64,000 nt of DNA, taken from Lepidurus packardi. Its lineage: Eukaryota > Arthropoda > Branchiopoda > Notostraca > Triopsidae. Numbering within the stretch: position 1 is the first letter of the stretch; every line of letters begins with the position of its first letter. The notes beneath the pieces are model-generated. The model saw nothing but the letters and a program-made list of their open reading frames with translations, was not told where the DNA came from and ran no database searches. Of this stretch, positions 36,042-48,369 are shown piece after piece. The translations under genes and the position numbers were made by a program. The stretch spans positions 1 through 64,000 of the forward strand of contig JAKZAN010000229.1 in NCBI GenBank assembly GCA_023053545.1, written 5' to 3'.

Positions 36042-37807
36042 ATGTAATAACTCGAGAAGGAATCTCTCCTCGACAAAGCCATCAACTGTTAGATTTTCTC
36101 ATGGTGCCATAAGTATAATCCATGTCTCGTCCCCGATAATTCAAACGCCCAGCTCGCTGCCTACTTATCCCGTTTTCGCGAGAAATCCCACTACGACGAC
36201 ATCTACTTTGGCGAGGCTTACCTATTGGAACACCTTGCTGACCGCGAATTCGCCATCCTCAAAAGATAAAAACATGGATCCAAAGACTAGTGCGACTAGA
36301 GCTATAACAAACATCTGCAGCGCCAAGCCCTCAAAGACGAGCACATCATCAACCTGCATTGTACAAAGCATACCCTGCAACCACATAATCACTCTCCCAT
36401 TCATGACACTTTTTAGAGCTGGACAAACGTAGGGCCGATGGATTCCTGTTCACCCAATTCAACATCTACCTCATCTACGACTATATTCTAATTGATTTCC
36501 TCCGGGAATTCGAGAACCGCATACACTCCAACAAACCTTATACTGAGCAGGAAATCATGCTTATAGTCACCCAAACTATCACAGGAATGGCTTATCTCGA
36601 GTCCAGAAATATCTCTCATGCTGCAGTCCGTCCCCAGCACATCTACATCAGTAACAAGAGGAGAATCAAAGTGGGCTACCGAGACTTGTTTGGGTACAGA
36701 TCAAACTATGAAGTGATCAGAGATGGACTCAAAATACAACACGTTTACCTTTCCCCAGAATAAATGGATGATTTGTCTCGGGGCGAACCACAACCTACAA
36801 ATTCAGAATGGAAATCAAATACGTACTCTTTCGGGATGGTGTTACTGAGTCTTTTGCATGGCAGCCATGTGGACTCCATATACGATTACTACAACTTCAA
36901 GATCAGCAGACCCAAGATCGATGAGATCCTTAAAAGATCCAGAAGCAGATTCAGTGAGAGGTTGGTCTCGATTACATCTAATTTGTTACAGGAACAATCC
37001 CGCAGACCCACCTTCGTCACTTTGGCCAAGAAGTTTGTATCTTCTTCGGATCGCGAAATGGAAGTTACTCTGATGAAAGACAACGCGGTTCGTTAGTCAT
37101 ATGTGCCTTACTACGTATTCTAAAAACCAGTCAAAGTCGACCCTGCGCAGCATAAAAACCATATAGCCAAGCTTATCCATCCCAACGTTAACCCAACCAC
37201 AGATGTATCAGCCAGAAATACGGGTATTTTCAGTACTACCAATACAGGTTTCGAGGGGACTGTATCTGGGATCTTGACAGTGCCCATGAAGAACAGGCTA
37301 ACCTATACTACTGGAAATACATTTATTGGGTAGAATAGCAACAACGATAATAATCAATTGATGCGTGATGGCAGAGGCATGTACACCTATAAAGATGGGC
37401 AGTTATATGTAGGAGACTGGAAGAACAACAAGATGCATGGCTTCGGATGGCTTTACTGGAAGGAAAATCATATAAGATACTAGGGTATCTTCGATAGCGA
37501 CTAGTTTCATGGTAAGGGCACTGAATATCCTCTGACACCTCCACAGGTAGAGGTCAATTATCATAATATCAGCATGGATTATACTTGGAAAAAGTATGAA
37601 GGTTCATATCAAAGAGACAAAAAAGAAGGTCAGGGCACGGTGACCTTCCTAAATGGCTGGTGGGAGGGCAACTTCAGAAACGATTTACCAGACGGATAGG
37701 GAGTTTGGCGCTTTAACGACCCCTCACTCGGTACAGTTGCAGGACTGTGGAAACAAGGCCACTATGTACAAATGTTGTCACGTTCTTCTTCTACACGCAA
37801 TCATTGA
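36042..37807 (+). CDS. Pseudokinase fused to MORN repeats
   Basis: Two exons (intron 36361-36416) encode 569 residues. The start codon is followed directly by TAA TAA, read as Glu-Glu. Residues ~60-320 show a protein-kinase fold: YLIYDYILIDFL hinge region, MAYLESRNIS helix E, LSPEE in place of APE, and TYSFGMVLLSLLHG. The catalytic loop, however, reads HAAVRPQHI instead of HRDLKPEN, and the DFG region reads GYRDLFGY, so catalytic Asp and metal-binding Asp are not in place. Residues ~425-560 carry MORN repeats (MYTYKDGQLYVGDWKNNKMHG, KKYEGSYQRDKKEGQG). The splice junction itself makes a TAG (T|AG) sense codon. Probably a non-catalytic membrane-associated scaffold. Confidence 0.87.
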
Positions 37808-37915
37808 AAAACCAGATCATTAAGCGTAGAGGATTCCTCATGATGTTTTATTATTGCTTGTTTAGACTCAAACTTCATCTATATCTTTCGATATATATTT
37901 ATGTATTTGTAATGA

Positions 37916-39514
37916 TCATTTTGACATCACTTCATATTGGACATCTTGCTGCGGGCCTTTCTTCAATTCTGTGTGTAGGATGCGGCAGAACTCATGAAGC
38001 TCGTTGGCTTTCCAATCCGACTGTCCTTTTTCCAGAATTTTCTTAATAAGATCTTGCTTCAGGTTCATTATGTCTTGTCGACCCTGTTTACGCAGGTATG
38101 GGAGGGCTGCAGGGTTTCGGAACAGCTCCAGAGCGATAGGCAGGTACTCAATCAGGTTCTGGAATAGCAATATGCACTCGATTTGCAGATCCTCAAAAGG
38201 CATTTTGAGGAACGAATAGAACCAGTTGACAAACTGTGGCAAGCCTTGAGTCAAGAGGCCAGTCTCAGCTTTGAAAGTCTGAGAACCGATCAGTGTCTGA
38301 TCCCCAATACAGCTCAGAGTGTTGATCACAAAACTTTCCGGTTTGGTGTGCCTCTCACTGAGGGAAGTGAGGCTCGAGATAAACCTCTTCTTGATTGCTT
38401 CCTTCGTAGTAATTGAATTGCGTATGTATAGAAGAATGACATCAGGCTTCGAAGCGAGTAGCTTGAATCCTGCCTCAGTCTTGTTGAGGTAGAATATCAT
38501 GCTTAGAGCTGCTTCGAGCTATTATGCATTTTTAGAGGCTAGAGAGGGTAATAGGAATTTGATTATCTCATCGCGAGCGTTGGCTGTGAAGTCAAATGAA
38601 CCGATAGAGTTCATCTTAGCGATGAGGAGCATCAGGTACTTTTTAATGTAGAATTCGGCATGAGGGTCGAAAGCCTCGGCGAGAACTGAGTTCCAGATTG
38701 AGTGATTTTTTAGGTAGTTGACAGTCCAGAGGCTGTCGCCCATAGACTCCACGATTTCTGCGACATTGAGTTTTAGCAAAATATCGTTGGTCTGGTAGAG
38801 GGTGAGAGCTTTTTTAAGCACACCGTGACTCTCGAAAAACTGGAAGAGGGATTCCGAAACACTGGCAGTCCGGACTACAACCTCCATGAATCGCATGGTA
38901 GTGACCGAATCCTTGTGTTCCAATCCCTCGAGTAGCTACTAGGCTGCTTTGTCGGAATGCAGTATTGTTAGATTAGGATAGTTTTTGTAGAGTTTCATGA
39001 GAGTGTTCATGACTTTGACCCCGAAATCATTGCTCATCAATGAGAACAGCATAGAGAGGGTTTCGGGCTCTTGCTCCAAGGCAGTAGCGATGTAGTCGAT
39101 GTGCTACTGAAGACAAACAAAGAAGTATTCGGAGTTTTCGGAGGCAATGAAGTTGTTAAAGATCTTGAGTTTCTCTGAGAAGCAGGGGACAAAATAAGGA
39201 GTGGAGGACAGAACATGTAGGGACTTGGTTGGTTACCTTGATCTTGCTGTTTGAACTGCATAAGGAGATCTTTGAAGTGTTCGGATTGGACGAGTTTGCG
39301 CATGAAGTCATGGAGTCTAGTCTTTTTGTTTGTTTCGCGAGTCTTGGTGACGAGTGCGAGTATTTCGCTGATTTCGTGATTCTGGGGAATGGGGAAGATA
39401 GAAGGATAAGGGTGATGGATAGTTGGAGGGGAGTACTTGGAGAAACGCATCGATGGACTGCTGGGTGTAGAGTTATTTTTCTACATTTTCTAGATCGGTG
39501 AAGAAGGCTGCCAT
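37916..39514 (-). CDS. Armadillo/HEAT-like protein, PSMD5-like
   Basis: Three exons (introns 39382-39436, 39175-39236) encode 493 residues, close to the 504 of human PSMD5, the S5b chaperone that holds proteasome base subunits during assembly. The protein is all helical, with repeats such as LEHKDSVTTMRFMEVVVRTA, NDILLKLNVAEIVESMGDSLW and LFRNPAALPYLRKQGRQDIM. The order of LNVAE-type and late FRNP...YL-type blocks and the overall length are what suggest PSMD5; other ARM proteins remain possible. N-terminal exon 1 (26 residues) begins MAAFFTDLENVEKE. Converges on the pseudokinase gene. Confidence 0.6.
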
Positions 39515-40139
39515 TCTGACTTATCGGAGCGAGTATTGTATGCTATTATTATTGTGAATTAGGATGATGGTGTTTGTGTGTATTTTAATCAATAACGATG
39601 GGAATCTTAAAAATTTGGCAAAAATATATGTATAGATGAATGTATCAGCAGTGTTAAATTTTAAAATATTTGAACAGTATCAGAGTATAATAATACAGTA
39701 TGGGTGCACAATCACTCCCTTTCTCTCTCTTTTGCTCTTTCCATTTTTAAATATTTGCTTTTTAGTGATTATAATTATAGTCGTAGAGATTCAAAGTGAT
39801 GATAAAAGTATTATACTCATAGAGTGTAATTTATTATATGCTTGATACCCATATATAACACATGTACATATTCTATATTTTGTTTGTATATATCTATTAT
39901 AATAATACTATTATTATTATCACCCCCTCTCCCCCCCCCCCATTATATTATTATTATTTATTATTATAAAGCATATTAAAAATATAATCCCAATATATAA
40001 TAATGATCATTATAATAATTATAACACAATAAAACCCCTAAAATATACACATACACATATAATTACAAATACAAAAGACCTAATATAGTCCTATAGTCAC
40101 CATAATAAAACATCAGCTATACATATATATATTTATTGT
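39515..40139. other. Very AT-rich divergent spacer with simple repeats
   Basis: 625 bases with long AT-only runs, ATT/TAT triplet-like tracts around 39890-39970, and a C-tract near 39925-39940. No gene. It is the most extreme composition in the window outside the telomere. Confidence 0.65.
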
Positions 40140-41175
40140 ATGGATCTCCCCAAGCAAGACGACCAGGACAGCAAGGACAGCAGCAACATCAAAAGCACCG
40201 ACAAGCTCGAGAAGAAGAAGGTCACTCGCAGGAACTAGCCCAACAATCGCGGGTATGGCTGTCCCTGTGGCAAGACCTACCTCAGCTATCCTGCCCTCTT
40301 CACCCATGTCAAGACTAAGCACGATGGAAAGGTACACAATGCACACCCCAAATAATTCCAATCCATCGCTATTTGATGGCGTCTAGGCTCCGGGACAACT
40401 GACCAAACCAAAGAACGATGCCAAGAGGGGTCGACCCCGTGGTGGCTCAGTCGTAAGAACAAAACAATACAGAACAATTACCCACTCTTTCTTTTGAATA
40501 ACAACCCCCATGGCTGAACAACAACAAAATCAAATATCTTTGGATTTTCTTTTATATTTTTTATATCTGGATAACGAGTAAAGTCATACTACTGGCTCTC
40601 AGGATGAATCAGACACCCCGCAAGACGACAACTTCATCGAGAAACTATACTTTGTCCTCTACGATATCACTAGGTTCGACAAGACATACTTCTTGGGTCT
40701 TCCTGAACCTGGCACAACCACCTGTAATCAGATCTTCGCCCAGTTCCTCCAGGACATCAGGACCCCACCTCTACCCACTCTCCATCCTTCTGAAAGCTAT
40801 GAGCCTGAAAACAGCAATTACAACACCAATAACCCCACCGCCCCAAATCAAGTGACAGCACTGGCATAGCCGCATATCCGCATCCTGGAGGGTTTTGTAT
40901 GGCTGCTACGATTAAGCGCTGAAAACCACTTCGGCGTAGGGTACTGCGATAGAGAAAACGCAGCAGAAATAATAGATATATGTAACCGGATGGTGATGGA
41001 GGATTGGGTGCGGCACGAAAAGGAGTACCCAGTTTCGCGAAGCGTGCTGGTGCGGATCACCAAGGTATTCTTCGAGTGGCTGTATTGCAACAAGCTGACC
41101 GACCACGCTCTGCAGGAGAACACGGAAAACAAGGAAAACAATGAGTTCACATCCGAAGACAACAAGGTAGGATGA
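40140..41175 (+). CDS. C2H2 zinc-finger protein
   Basis: Three exons (introns 40332-40386 and about 40453-40602) encode about 276 residues. A single C2H2-type finger lies at residues ~41-62 (CPCGKTYLSYPALFTHVKTKH), immediately before an intron, then an AT-hook-like KRGRPRGG. The C-terminal ~190 residues contain helical blocks (IEKLYFVLYDITRF, AEIIDICNRMVMEDWVRHE, VRITKVFFEWLYCN). Finger-plus-GRP proteins of this shape are frequent in ciliates and presumed to bind nucleic acid. The second intron's acceptor could instead end at 40578; both keep frame. Starts about 26 bases after the AT-rich spacer's last TATA-like tract. Confidence 0.78.
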
Positions 41176-41464
41176 AAGGAATCCGGAAGTAACATGAGTG
41201 TTATCTAGAATTGGGATGTATTGATATAAATCAGACATGTGCATAGACATATCAAGATGCGTAATAGTGCATTCTCGGGATATCATTGACTGTATGCTTA
41301 ACCCTGATATTGATGAAGGTATCTGCTTCTATTTGATATTTTTAGAACAACACTAACCATCCAGGAGGGATTATCGCGAAAATAACTGAACAGATTTTAT
41401 AAAATTATTGGTAACCTACCTCACCACAGCGTAGTATAAAAATATATAAACATCATTGATAGAA

Positions 41465-44212
41465 TCATTTAAATAGAAGCAAATCACCATGTTCAGGGGA
41501 GAGTTATTGGATCCTGTGCAGACAAGACACAAGCCGATCCTTGTAGGGAACAGCATATTCAGGGAACACTTCACCCCCTTCTCTGATGCCCAACAACTCA
41601 TCAAGTCCAGGAACCTCCGAGTATTCCCTCCTCAGTAAATCTACGAGCAACGGATTTGTCATCACGGGCACCGTCATCACAGGAAGTATATTCCGGTATT
41701 CTTCGGATAAGACAACGATGGGAGTCACCGTGTCTTCTAAATAGTTGAAGTACTAGGTTTTGTGGTTATGGCAATAGTATATCTTGTTGTTGAATTACAG
41801 ATAGAGAGAGGTTGATTGGAGGTTGCTGTATGCGTCTGTTCCCTTGAATTTCGAGGAGAACAGTAAGATGCAATGTCTTCCAATTTCTAGAAGTTGGGAT
41901 TTCTGAAGACTCACTTGCTGGGTTGTTGGGAACATGCTTTTATCAGGATGCAGGAGCCGATGATTCCCGGGATTCCCAGGGAATCGGGCTGTACATCGCA
42001 TATAGATCTGATTGAGATCCTGATAGTTGATGGAGTAGAGTGCTTGGAGTATGTTCTAGTACCTCCGCGAGACATAAACAGGAGGACAATAAATACAGTC
42101 CTTTACGACCATCTTCGAGACAGTTTATTGCTATTTTTCCCGAGTCACCAAATCGAAATTGACTGACTACTGAAGCAAGAGATAGACCTCCATTCTATGG
42201 TGGGAAGATACCTGATCACCCGATAGTATTCTATGGCTTGGGTTATTTCTCTATTCTTTGGGCGCAAGTAAAACTGCCCCGAGGTATTTGTTATGTTCTT
42301 TGTTCTGAGCTAGATCGGGAATAACAGATATTTTGATGAGTCCACCCAGACTATCCGAGCTATTCATGCTTTAAAGAGTCTTTTGAAGTTTGGGCTTTGA
42401 GGGGTTGATTTTTCCTAGGTTTATATGTTGCAGATAGGGCAAAGGGGAACTATTTAACGATACTGCCTGGCGGAAGATCCTCGCCTCAATGGCAAGGACG
42501 AGGCCTTCTCTTAAAAGCTGTTCGGCCCCGGCGAACAGAACAAATATCTTTTTGCCAAAACGGATTTGACTCTGTATTAGACCATCAGATAAGTTTGTCT
42601 GAACGTTGAGAGTCATGAATATCTCATCATGGTTACTTGGAATTTTGATTAGGAGTGCATAGTCACGGATCGAGAAGTAGGGAGGGAAAGATGCAAAAAA
42701 GAAAGGGCGAGGACCATCATGTGTCATCCTTACTACTTTTAAAAATGAGGAATCATTGGCAGGTAGGGCCGTGGATTGAGTAACTCCCCAATATCTTTAA
42801 CTAGCTTCAGTCCATTTATTGTTATGTGTTAGACAGTTTAAGTCAAGAGGCTCTACCTCTTCAATGGTGTATTTCTTTAAAGCTTCCGGGATTTTGCCTG
42901 AATTCTATTGTATCTCCACTTCACCGAAACCTGAAACTCGATCAATTTCATCACACAGCCTCTCAAACCCAAGATCATTGCATTGTTATTTGCTAAAGGC
43001 AAAGACAGTTGATACGCCTTCGACAGTCGTGAATAGTTTCTGGGTGATTTCCTAATACTCGTCCAGATAAGGGTGAACATATGAGACATGATCTAATTTG
43101 TGAATTTGCTTGGAATGAAGCACCCGAACAGGGTGGGTATGCAATATCGTCCATTCTATCCGTTCTTCGCCCACACGAACTACATTGATCTTTTAGTAGT
43201 CTATCAGAAGACAGATCCTAGTAGATAGATCACATCTTTCGATGAATAGCTTGACAACCCATTCGACACATAGCTGTTTTGTACCTGGTTTAGTCATTAT
43301 ACTGCAGTTGACTGTCTTAATCGAAGGTACTTTGGATGAGTCGAAAACCTAACTCTGACTACTCTTGTGTAGCAGCCTAAAAAATGATCCTTTGACAAAA
43401 TAGAGACAGTCCATATTCTTAGAAGCAGGAAGTTAGGCATAATTGAGATATCTGTATATACCCTTTAAGACATATTCCCCTTGGAGTTTCTTGATGTTTT
43501 ATGGTTATGTGAGGACTATGACTGCGTATTCCTTGCAGTTATATAGGATACTATTGTGAGCATGATCGAGGTTTTACTCGATAGCATAGAGTGTCTCCTA
43601 GGAGCCTAATGGGTTGTAGTGTTGATAGAGGATGGCCCGGAGTCTCTCGAGCATCCTATGGGGGGAGATAGGGGAGACATATTTCTTGTGAAATGAAAGA
43701 TTGATGCGTAGAACTACCGAAGGGACAGGAAAGTAGCGCTGAAGGAGTTGGGATATTTCAAGGAGAGTAGTTAAACCTTTGGATATCACAAAATAGTAAA
43801 CTTCCATCGATAGACCCAAATAATTGATTATACTAAGTACTGACGAGTCAGTAGCCTTATGGTAAAGGTATGGGGAAGGAAATGAGACAAATAAGTTGGA
43901 GAGAATGGCTTTATACAATGAAACACATACTTCAGAGACTACAGTTATCATCCCCTATTGACTGTCGCGATAATTAATGATTTGCTGACAAAACATAAAT
44001 ATATAGGACTTTCGCTTTTTAGGAATGGTTACCTCCCACTTTTTAGATAAAGATTCGAAAATATTATGTGCTGACTGTCTCGGAATATGCTCAAGCTCAC
44101 AGCCCTGTCACCTTAGAACACGAACATTCAGGGTTAAGACATCACCAATACAATCTGTGATTTTTATTTGTGTATGAATACAGAATCCAAGCAGCGTTGA
44201 TAAAATACTCAT
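41465..44212 (-). CDS. Large protein of unknown family (orphan)
   Basis: Exon 1 (44212-44112) and a 2.6-kb exon 2 are joined by a 33-nt intron (44079-44111), giving 904 residues with TGA stop. More than 20 TAA/TAG codons are in frame, and base composition is AT-richer than in the neighbouring conserved genes. The sequence is a mixture of strands and helices without low-complexity regions, e.g. HMLERLRAIL-type helices early, FFFASFPPYFSIRDYALL in the middle, and QDLNQIYMRCTARFPGNPGNH and VPGLDELLGIREGGEVFP late. No signal peptide, transmembrane span or zinc motif. Globular, probably multi-domain, and not recognised. The second-exon frame is certain; the start exon is less so. Confidence 0.75.
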
Positions 44213-44405
44213 CGTTTTTTGACAACAGCATAACAAAGAACAAAAGACTAGAGTCGTTCCTTAGAAATCAATATATATAATAACCAGCAGCGGTATAAAG
44301 CTCAAAGAAAATAATAAGTAACCATTCGACGGTTCCATACATCCTCCCCAAAGAACAGCATCCATCGAATACATATTATACGAGTTAAGGATAAAACAAC
44401 CACAA

Positions 44406-45523
44406 ATGGGTAACACATACTGCGGAGAGGAGTGCGTCAGTGCTGAACATGCGCAAGGAGCTTACAACAACAACGCTAAGAACCAATGGAATTCTCCCAT
44501 ACCTGCCGGCAGGTCGCCCATGGCCAAACTTGCACACAATAACTACAACAAGCCAGCATAGGGTCCTGGAGGGTTAGCACCACAAGTGCTGCGTGTCATG
44601 GAGTAGCAAACTAAGAAAAGTAAGTACACCTTTGATCACAATCATCTTCGTCTTCTCAATCCCAATGAACTACAGAACCGGTTAAAAACCCAAACATACA
44701 AGCTAATAAACAGACTATGACGATGTACAATGCTGAGAAACAAGCACTCTACCAGGGTGAGTGTGTCAAAGGATTTCCTGAAGGATATGGCAGGGTCTAT
44801 TACGATAACGGAGCCTACTTCGAAGGCTATTTCAGAGCTGGTGAAGCAAAATGCGATGATGGGCTCTTCGTGTACCCCGATGGTTCATACTATAGGGGCA
44901 ATGTAGCAGGATCGCTAGCACATGGCAAAGGGATCCTCCAGCACGGAGATGGATAACTAACATATGTGGGAGACTGGGCAGAAGACCGTCCTCATGGAGA
45001 GGGCAAGGAACTATTCAAAGATGGATCATACTATAAAGGCAGCTTTGTCCTGGGACAAAAAAGCGGTGAAGGACGTTTCGTCTGGGCAGACAAAAGCTAT
45101 TACAAAGGGCTGTTCAAAGCAGGCGCCATGGATGGTCACGGTAAACAAGTCTTCCGTGATGGCTCTATCTACTAAGGGGCATTCATGAATAATAAATCCT
45201 AAGGACAGGGGCAACTGATCTCAGACTAAGGAGTGTATATAGGTCAGTTCCAAGCTGGAAGGAAGCACGGTCATGGGCAATACAACTATAAAGATGGAAA
45301 GATATACGTAGGGGAATTCGCACAGGGCAGACCTCATGGGAAAGGAGTGATTTACTTTACGACGGGCCAGGCGACAGAGGGAATGTGGAAGAATGGAGAA
45401 AATGTGAGCATAACAAAGATTTCTCAATAGCCGTTACCGAAAAACCTAGAGAACCCAAAAAACGTCGAAGCCAGTGAAATTGCTTCATTGAGAGGGAGTG
45501 CGATATCGTTTAGGTCATTCTGA
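44406..45523 (+). CDS. MORN-repeat protein with MGNTYC N-terminus
   Basis: Two exons (intron 44620-44675) encode 353 residues. MGNTYCGEEC at the start predicts N-myristoylation, with nearby cysteines for palmitoylation. A ~95-residue Asn/Lys/Pro-rich linker precedes about nine MORN repeats (for example YQGECVKGFPEGYG, YYKGSFVLGQKSGEG, YVGEFAQGRPHGKG) up to residue ~320; the tail is Ser-rich. One repeat reads Y-TAA-GAF where Glu is usual. No other domain. It shares design, N-terminus and phase-1 first intron with the MORN gene at 3624-4528, suggesting dispersed duplicates of a ciliate family. Confidence 0.9.
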
Positions 45524-45692
45524 AACATACACAGCTCTGACAGCAACAAACTACTCCCCTTTTATGTTCTACTGAAATTGTAAAATTCACCGAAAAACTC
45601 TACGATACCCATTCAAACGATAAGATACTTACTTATATACTTCCTTCATTCTATAATCGCTAGTTCCTTTAGTATCTTTTCTTTATTCTGGT

Positions 45693-46275
45693 TCATAAAT
45701 CTTAGCTCTGGGGTAGAGCATGTGCGGAGATGAAACCCTGAACATCTTCCTGGTGCTCAAGAGGCACTTCGATAAACACCGAAATCGAGCGAACTAATAT
45801 CAAAATAAAAAATAGGTTATTATTGATTTTTGTTCAAGAATATTACTTTTAGAGTAGGACAACCCGAAGGCAACACTCTCATCGGTCTCTACGATACGTT
45901 CGTTGTCTATTAGTTTTTCAACCTTCAATTAGTAGACATTGTCACTGCTGTTTGCTGTTTTGACGAGGAGTTCTCTATTAACTTCATCAATATATTCTAG
46001 TCTATCGTCAATTTCTTCCTAAAATGCTTGGGAATTGGAATTTAGTGCAGTTTGAAGTTGGGTTTGGAGAGTATGGTGGATACCTGTTTGTAGAAGAAAA
46101 AGTGGTGTTATTGGATCTGGGCTAGGCCTTTGAAGATGTAGCCGTATCCATGATGGATATTCTTGAACCTGATGGTCACAGGGATGCTGGGAGTCTATGA
46201 TTGTTATTGAGTATTGATTCCGATCGTCGAGAACAGTAAGAAGGCCGTGAATAAGAGTATTTTGCTGTTTAACAT
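45693..46275 (-). CDS. Small secreted or ER-luminal protein
   Basis: Three exons (introns 46019-46083, 45794-45846) encode 154 residues. The start MLNSKILLFTAFLLFSTIG followed by INTQ is a good signal peptide, with cleavage likely after the hydrophobic stretch. The mature part is beta-rich with alternating polar residues (IPVTIRFKNIHHGYG; RELLVKTANSSDNVYELKV; SISVFIEVPLE). There is no transmembrane segment, cysteine pattern or known motif. In-frame TAA/TAG codons and two introns hide it from standard-code ORF calling. I do not recognise the family; TMED-like or ER complex subunits are possible by size only. Confidence 0.65.
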
Positions 46276-48369
46276 ATGCTGTTCTCTCTTAATGGGTTTC
46301 TATAATGCAATTTAGCAATGGTATTAAATATTATGTGGGATGATTGTTAGACGAAGTCGATTCCGTATTAGATTTGGCCTGAAGCGTAGACTCCTCTGGC
46401 TTCAGCTGCTCAAATAGATAAGTTATAGTTCGAGATTCTCCTGTTAATTTCTATGGTGGATTATTAGTAACTGATGGCTGGTACTTTTGAACGATACCTT
46501 CCCTGGTATAATGTGATATAACTTTTTCTGAAACCAGTCTATTTGAGCATTACAGTTATTTCTTTATGCTGGTGTCTACAAATGGGCCAATGATTCCGAA
46601 TAAACATCGAAATCTCCTTTAAAATATCTACCCAAAACTCTCTCAAACAGATTATGCATAACATTTTAAATTAATATTTTTTATCATCGATGCCCACTCA
46701 ATTATTTATCCTCGTATTCTTTGCTGAACGTACTTTCTTAAACAAAATATCCCTTAATTTGTAATATCGGAAGTTTTCCACCCTCCTTCCCTCGCATCGT
46801 CATCATTCCATTACGGTTATTTTAACAGATATAGCCTAAATTCACTGTGTCTAGCTTACATTAGGAAATGAATAAGATGTGGGGGTTGAAGCATTGATCT
46901 GCACATACTGAGACTTTAAAGAGGTTTGATTGCATCATAACAGCAAAAAACTAACATAACGGCCCTCAGGTATTCCTCAAAACAAAAAAGATTCTCGATT
47001 GATAGTGTTGGGACTTCCATGCTTGATTCGTAGATTTGGATCCAAATATTATAAAGTCCAGTCTCTTGCCACTTTCAGATATCTAATCAACTCCACCCCT
47101 AGAATATATCGTCTCTCAGGGCATCTATTCTTGATTTGGATGACACACCCGAATATCGACTCAGAACCACTCTTCTCCTACTCAAATTAATATTAATCAC
47201 CTCTCAACAATAGGTGTAAGATTTGTTGATTTTATCTGGTATCCGACTTTCCAACAAGGGAAATCCCTATTAGTCCGTATCTCTCTTTTATCTGGCTTCT
47301 ACTAACAACAATAGATATCTTCTCCAAGCTTCGAAATCAACAGGGCTAAAAAAGTTTCTTAAAGAATGGTAGCACAGAAATATCATATCTGGCCCGTCGT
47401 CAGTTCATATATATTGACGAATAACTGCTTAGGGAGTACTTATACATGCTTAATCAGGGTTTTATTGCCATCGATTTTGAATCAAATGTGTTTCAATTAA
47501 ATTTAAATGTTATGTATTGTGTTTAGTTTTTTATGGTTGATCTCTACATGGAAACACTCATTCAAAAACGTATAGGATTGTCTTTGCCTGAAGTAGTTCA
47601 GTGTGCTCGACAAGAACAGTTATTGGGTCTCCCAGGACATAAATCAATGGACTCCGACACTGCAAGCCCAATTAAAACAAGTTATAAACTGTCGACAAAA
47701 CCCCCAGCCAAAGTATCCTATTCCGAATCATTTTAAATTATAATATTAAATCCCCAGGAGCATCCCACCCACTCGAATATCAGTTCGTATTATTTTGAGT
47801 TAGTTTTATTTATGGGATAGACGTGCTGCTGCTCTCTCTCTATGCATCACGTCTGGAGGGTATACCAAAAATACTCAAAAATCTCCCATCATGTGCACAT
47901 CTCTCATAAAAATAACATCAAATAACATGGTGGATGCTCATGCATGACAGTTTCGAATACGCTGTCAGGCCAGACACTCACAGAATACAATCAACTTAAA
48001 AATATTAAAAAATAATACATTTGATTTCGCTCAGCCGATTCGTATTATTCGACATATACACCCCCCCCCTTACCCTCTGTTTTCCTGATTTCATATTGCT
48101 CATTAACACCACTGTGCTATTATAATATATATTATTACTAAACAATAGGTGCTCAGAACACTCTCTCACAGCTTCGCTACTTCGCTAAACCCAGCCCCTA
48201 CTCAGCTTAAAATATACCCAATTCCTTCAATACTTTCATCCCACCCCCCCAAAAATTACATACACATAAAATACAACAGGCTCCAACACACCCTCCTAAT
48301 CCCTAAACAACAACACCTCAACTTTAGCGACCTACACTAGCCATCTCCTGACTACCTCATTCCTAAATC
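46276..48369. other. Gene-poor 2.1-kb stretch
   Basis: The longest stretch without a convincing gene. It is AT-rich. A plus-strand frame 47533-47736, extendable with TAA/TAG as Glu to a TGA near 48022, starts protein-like (MVDLYMETLIQKRIGLSLPE) but loses composition and may be a gene remnant. A 6-bp inverted repeat (TGACAG/CTGTCA at about 47945-47967) and C-tracts near 48062 and 48245 are present. No tRNA or known RNA recognised. Confidence 0.45.
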
